Below, in pieces: positions 12,757 to 14,950 of a stretch of DNA of 14,950 nucleotides; positions within the stretch are counted from its first letter, which is position 1, and each line of letters opens with the position of its first letter. The DNA lies in NCBI GenBank assembly GCA_021323255.1, contig JAJTCL010000049.1, positions 1-14,950 of the forward strand. Reading direction: 5' to 3'. Source of the DNA: Propionibacteriaceae bacterium (GTDB lineage: Bacteria; Actinomycetota; Actinomycetes; Propionibacteriales; Propionibacteriaceae). The position numbers and the translations under genes were made by a program. The notes beneath the pieces were generated by a model. The model was not told the DNA's origin. It worked only from the letters and a program-made list of their open reading frames with translations, and made no database searches.

Positions 12757-14121
12757 ATGGCTATCCGCACATACGGGCCCAATGCGGTCGACTGGGAGGC
12801 ACGGGTCGACGTCGATCGACTGCGCACTGACCGGCTTGATCGCCTCAGGCAGCAGCTGGACGCGTCCGACCTGGGGTCCCTGCTGACGTTCGACTTCTCC
12901 AATATCCGCTACATGACGGCCACGCATATCGGTACCTGGGCCATGGACAAGCTGATCCGGTTTGCGCTGCTGCCGCGGGGAGCCCAACCGGTGGTCTGGG
13001 ACTTCGGGTCGGCAGCTAAGCATCACCAGCTTTACAACCCGTGGTTGGACTACGACCGCAAGTCCGGCGACCGTGAGCTCTCCGAGGCGGCCAGGGCCGG
13101 TCGATCCGGCGCGCGTGCCGGGATCTCCACACTGCGTGGCGCGTTCCATCCAGACGCAGGCATCGCGCAAGAGGTCGCCCGCAAGGTAGCGATCGTGCTT
13201 CGCGAGCACGAACTGGACAAGGAGCCACTCGGGGTCGACGTGATCGAGATGCCGATCCTGTTCGCGCTCCAGGCGGAGGGGCTGACGGTGGTCGACGGCC
13301 AGCAGGTGTTCCTGGAGGCGCGCCGGATCAAGACCGTTGACGAGATCGCACTGCTCGCCCAAGCCTGTTCGATGGTCGACGCCGCGTACGACGAGCTGTA
13401 TGCGTTCCTGCGACCAGGGGTACGCGAGAACGAGTGCGTCGGCCTGGTCAGCAAGGTCCTTTACGATCTGGGCAGCGAATACGTCGAGGGCGTGAACGCG
13501 ATCTCCGGCGAGCGGTGTTCCCCGCATCCGCACGTCTACAGCGACCGGATCGTCCGGCCGGGTGACCCGGCGTTCTTCGACATCTTGCACAGCCACCTCG
13601 GCTACCGGACCTGTTACTACCGCTGCTTCGCCGTGGGCAGCGCGTCGCCGGCGATGCGGGACGCCTATGTCCGCTGCCGGGAGTACATGGACCAGGCGAT
13701 CGCGGCCGTTCGACCGGGAGCGACGACAGCCGACATCGTGTCGTTGTGGCCGACGGCTGAGGAGTTCGGTTTCGCCAACGAGGAAGCCGCGTTCGCGCTG
13801 CAATACGGCCATGGGGTGGGGCTCGCCATCTGGGAGAAGCCGATCTTCAGCCGCCTGGTGTCTCTTGATCATCCCGAAGTGCTCGAGGAGGGCATGGTGT
13901 TCGCCCTCGAGACGTACTGGCCCGCATCCGACGGCTGGTCGGCAGCCCGAATTGAAGAAGAGGTCGTCGTCACTGCCGATGGTTGCGAGGTGATCACCAA
14001 GTTCCCCGCGGAGGAGTTGTTGATCGCCGGCCAGCGCTACTGGACCGTGGGCGGGGAGTCACCGACCCTGCGCGAGGCACAGTCTCATCTGAACACGCCG
14101 GCGGGTAGGGGCGAGCAGTGA
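12757..14121 (+). CDS. M24 (pita-bread fold) family protein, creatinase/Xaa-Pro peptidase-like, with atypical metal site
   Basis: This 454-residue protein has a creatinase-like N-terminal domain (about 25-185, with FDFSNIRYMTATHIGTWAMD) and a C-terminal M24 domain. Metal ligand positions that I can place are Asp275 (FFDILHS), His352 (YGHGVGLAIW), Glu385 (VFALETYW) and Glu400 (ARIEEEVVV). The second Asp of the canonical set (GYxSDxTRTF) is replaced by Cys286 in GYRTCYYRCFAVG. It is therefore probably not a standard dinuclear aminopeptidase, and may act on a small amide or related substrate as other M24 members do (creatinase, ectoine hydrolase, DMSP lyase DddP). The ATG at 12757 follows a G-rich stretch. 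The TGA overlaps the GTG of the E1 alpha gene, so the two are made together. Confidence 0.85.
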   Translation: MAIRTYGPNAVDWEARVDVDRLRTDRLDRLRQQLDASDLGSLLTFDFSNIRYMTATHIGTWAMDKLIRFALLPRGAQPVVWDFGSAAKHHQLYNPWLDYDRKSGDRELSEAARAGRSGARAGISTLRGAFHPDAGIAQEVARKVAIVLREHELDKEPLGVDVIEMPILFALQAEGLTVVDGQQVFLEARRIKTVDEIALLAQACSMVDAAYDELYAFLRPGVRENECVGLVSKVLYDLGSEYVEGVNAISGERCSPHPHVYSDRIVRPGDPAFFDILHSHLGYRTCYYRCFAVGSASPAMRDAYVRCREYMDQAIAAVRPGATTADIVSLWPTAEEFGFANEEAAFALQYGHGVGLAIWEKPIFSRLVSLDHPEVLEEGMVFALETYWPASDGWSAARIEEEVVVTADGCEVITKFPAEELLIAGQRYWTVGGESPTLREAQSHLNTPAGRGEQ

Positions 14122-14950
14122 CGGTTCCCGCGGAGACGGCCGTCACGGTCGATGCCGGCCGACTGTTGGAGTGGTTCGAGCAGATGGCGCTGATCCGGCG
14201 TACCGAGAAGGCGGCGTACGACCTGTTCATGTCCGGGGAGGTGAAGGGCACCACGCACCTGGCTTCCGGCCATGAAGCGGTTGCGGTTGGTGCGAGTGCG
14301 GCCTTGCGCGAGGACGACTATGTCTTCGCGACGTACCGCGGACACCATCATGCGATCGCCCGCGGTGCCACCCCGGCCGAGTGCCTGGCGGAGCTGATGA
14401 GCAAGGCCACCGGTCTGTGCGCCGCCAAAGGCGGATCGATGCACCTGACCAAGGCCGACAAGGGCATGCTCGGCTCGTACGCGATCGTCGGGTCGCATCT
14501 CCCTATTGCCGCCGGCGCAGCGTGGTCGGCCAAGCTACGGGGGACGGATCAAGTCGCGGTTGCTTTCTTCGGTGATGGCGCAACCAACATTGGCGCATTC
14601 CATGAGGCACTGAACCTCGCCGCCGTCTGGAAGCTCCCGGTGCTCTTCATCTGCGAGAACAACCTCTACATGGAGTACACCCCGATCGCGGCCGTGACAT
14701 CGGTCCCCAACCCCGCAGCTGACCGGGCAGCCGCGAACGGGCTGCCGGCCGAGATCATCGACGGCAATGACGTCGTTGCCGTCCACGACACGGTGAAGGT
14801 TGCGGTGGACCGGGCGCGAGCAGGGGACGGGCCAACAGTCATCGAGGCGCTGACCTACCGCCAGTACGGACACAGTCGCGCCGATCCTGCGAAGTACCGT
14901 CCCGCCGGTGAGCTGGAGCGCTGGATGCAGCGGGACCCGCTGCTCGTGGC
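14118..14950 (+). CDS. Thiamine-diphosphate-dependent dehydrogenase E1 component, alpha subunit (3' end outside window)
   Basis: The 277 visible residues start at GTG 14118, whose bases overlap the previous stop (GTGA). Features in order: MALIRRTEKAAYDLFMSGEV, THLASGHEAVAVGAS, VFATYRGHHHAIARG (the conserved YRGHHH-type substrate loop), GLCAAKGGSMHL, then the ThDP motif GDGATNIGAFHEALNLAAVW (Gly152-Asp153-Gly154) closing at CENNLYMEY (Asn181-Asn182). YGHSRADPAKYR is the phosphorylation-loop-like segment seen in acetoin and pyruvate dehydrogenase alpha subunits. The protein should pair with a beta subunit encoded just downstream and decarboxylate a 2-oxo acid or cleave acetoin. Which substrate is used cannot be told here. 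The neighbouring M24 protein suggests a dedicated catabolic pathway rather than the housekeeping complex. Confidence 0.93.
   Translation, partial: MTVPAETAVTVDAGRLLEWFEQMALIRRTEKAAYDLFMSGEVKGTTHLASGHEAVAVGASAALREDDYVFATYRGHHHAIARGATPAECLAELMSKATGLCAAKGGSMHLTKADKGMLGSYAIVGSHLPIAAGAAWSAKLRGTDQVAVAFFGDGATNIGAFHEALNLAAVWKLPVLFICENNLYMEYTPIAAVTSVPNPAADRAAANGLPAEIIDGNDVVAVHDTVKVAVDRARAGDGPTVIEALTYRQYGHSRADPAKYRPAGELERWMQRDPLLV

Noticed and set aside
12724..13872. Minus-strand open frame of about 380 codons opposite the M24 gene
   Set aside because: It crosses the divergent promoter and mirrors a clear M24 protein, with no family signal of its own.

Overview
The window is high-GC DNA that most likely comes from an actinomycete (Actinomycetota). 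The evidence is GC-rich third codon positions, frequent GTG starts, four-base stop/start overlaps, a mycoredoxin of the kind that works with mycothiol, and actinobacterial-type ECF sigma, zinc anti-sigma, PadR and XRE-cupin proteins. I cannot name the genus. I see no rRNA, tRNA, CRISPR array, transposase or integrase.

Left part (1-7135) is a mosaic of small stress, redox and regulatory genes mixed with gene wreckage. It opens with the end of a MarR-type regulator that has a Cys-rich tail, translationally coupled to a well-conserved protoglobin. A small acidic ORF and an aminoglycoside phosphotransferase (APH) gene collapsed by an internal deletion follow. Next are two FMN split-barrel oxidoreductase genes. 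After them comes an ECF sigma gene without region 2, coupled to a frameshifted MFS transporter whose C-terminus carries a zinc anti-sigma domain. The sigma gene sits directly behind a 5' stub of a dihydrofolate-reductase-like gene. A glyoxalase-fold (VOC) gene is divergent from a PadR-VOC operon, with a clear palindrome in the shared promoter. A C-terminal stub of a berberine-bridge FAD oxidase precedes an intact SMP-30/gluconolactonase gene. Five truncated or frameshifted genes lie within about 5 kb, with no visible mobile element.

Middle part (7136-12686) is read entirely from the minus strand. In transcription order it holds an XRE-cupin regulator, an endonuclease/exonuclease/phosphatase (EEP) family hydrolase, a protein of the phage thymine-hypermodification-related family (HMUDK helical domain / alpha-glutamyl-putrescinyl-thymine pyrophosphorylase clade 3), a helical-repeat protein with a long Glu/Arg coiled coil, and a DUF3800 protein. 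A mycoredoxin follows, probably from its own promoter. The four genes after the regulator are spaced 17-50 nt apart. They join a likely nuclease, a DNA-base-related helical enzyme, a scaffold-like protein and an RNase H-like family. This is the best candidate in the window for an undescribed DNA-modification or defence system, but its function is inference.

Right part (12687-14950) is divergent from the XRE-cupin regulator. It starts a metabolic operon: an M24 (pita-bread) family protein with an unusual metal site, overlapping by four bases a thiamine-diphosphate-dependent dehydrogenase E1 alpha subunit that runs off the window. The regulator probably controls this operon from a TCAGT-rich intergenic region, while also being the first gene upstream of the minus-strand cluster.
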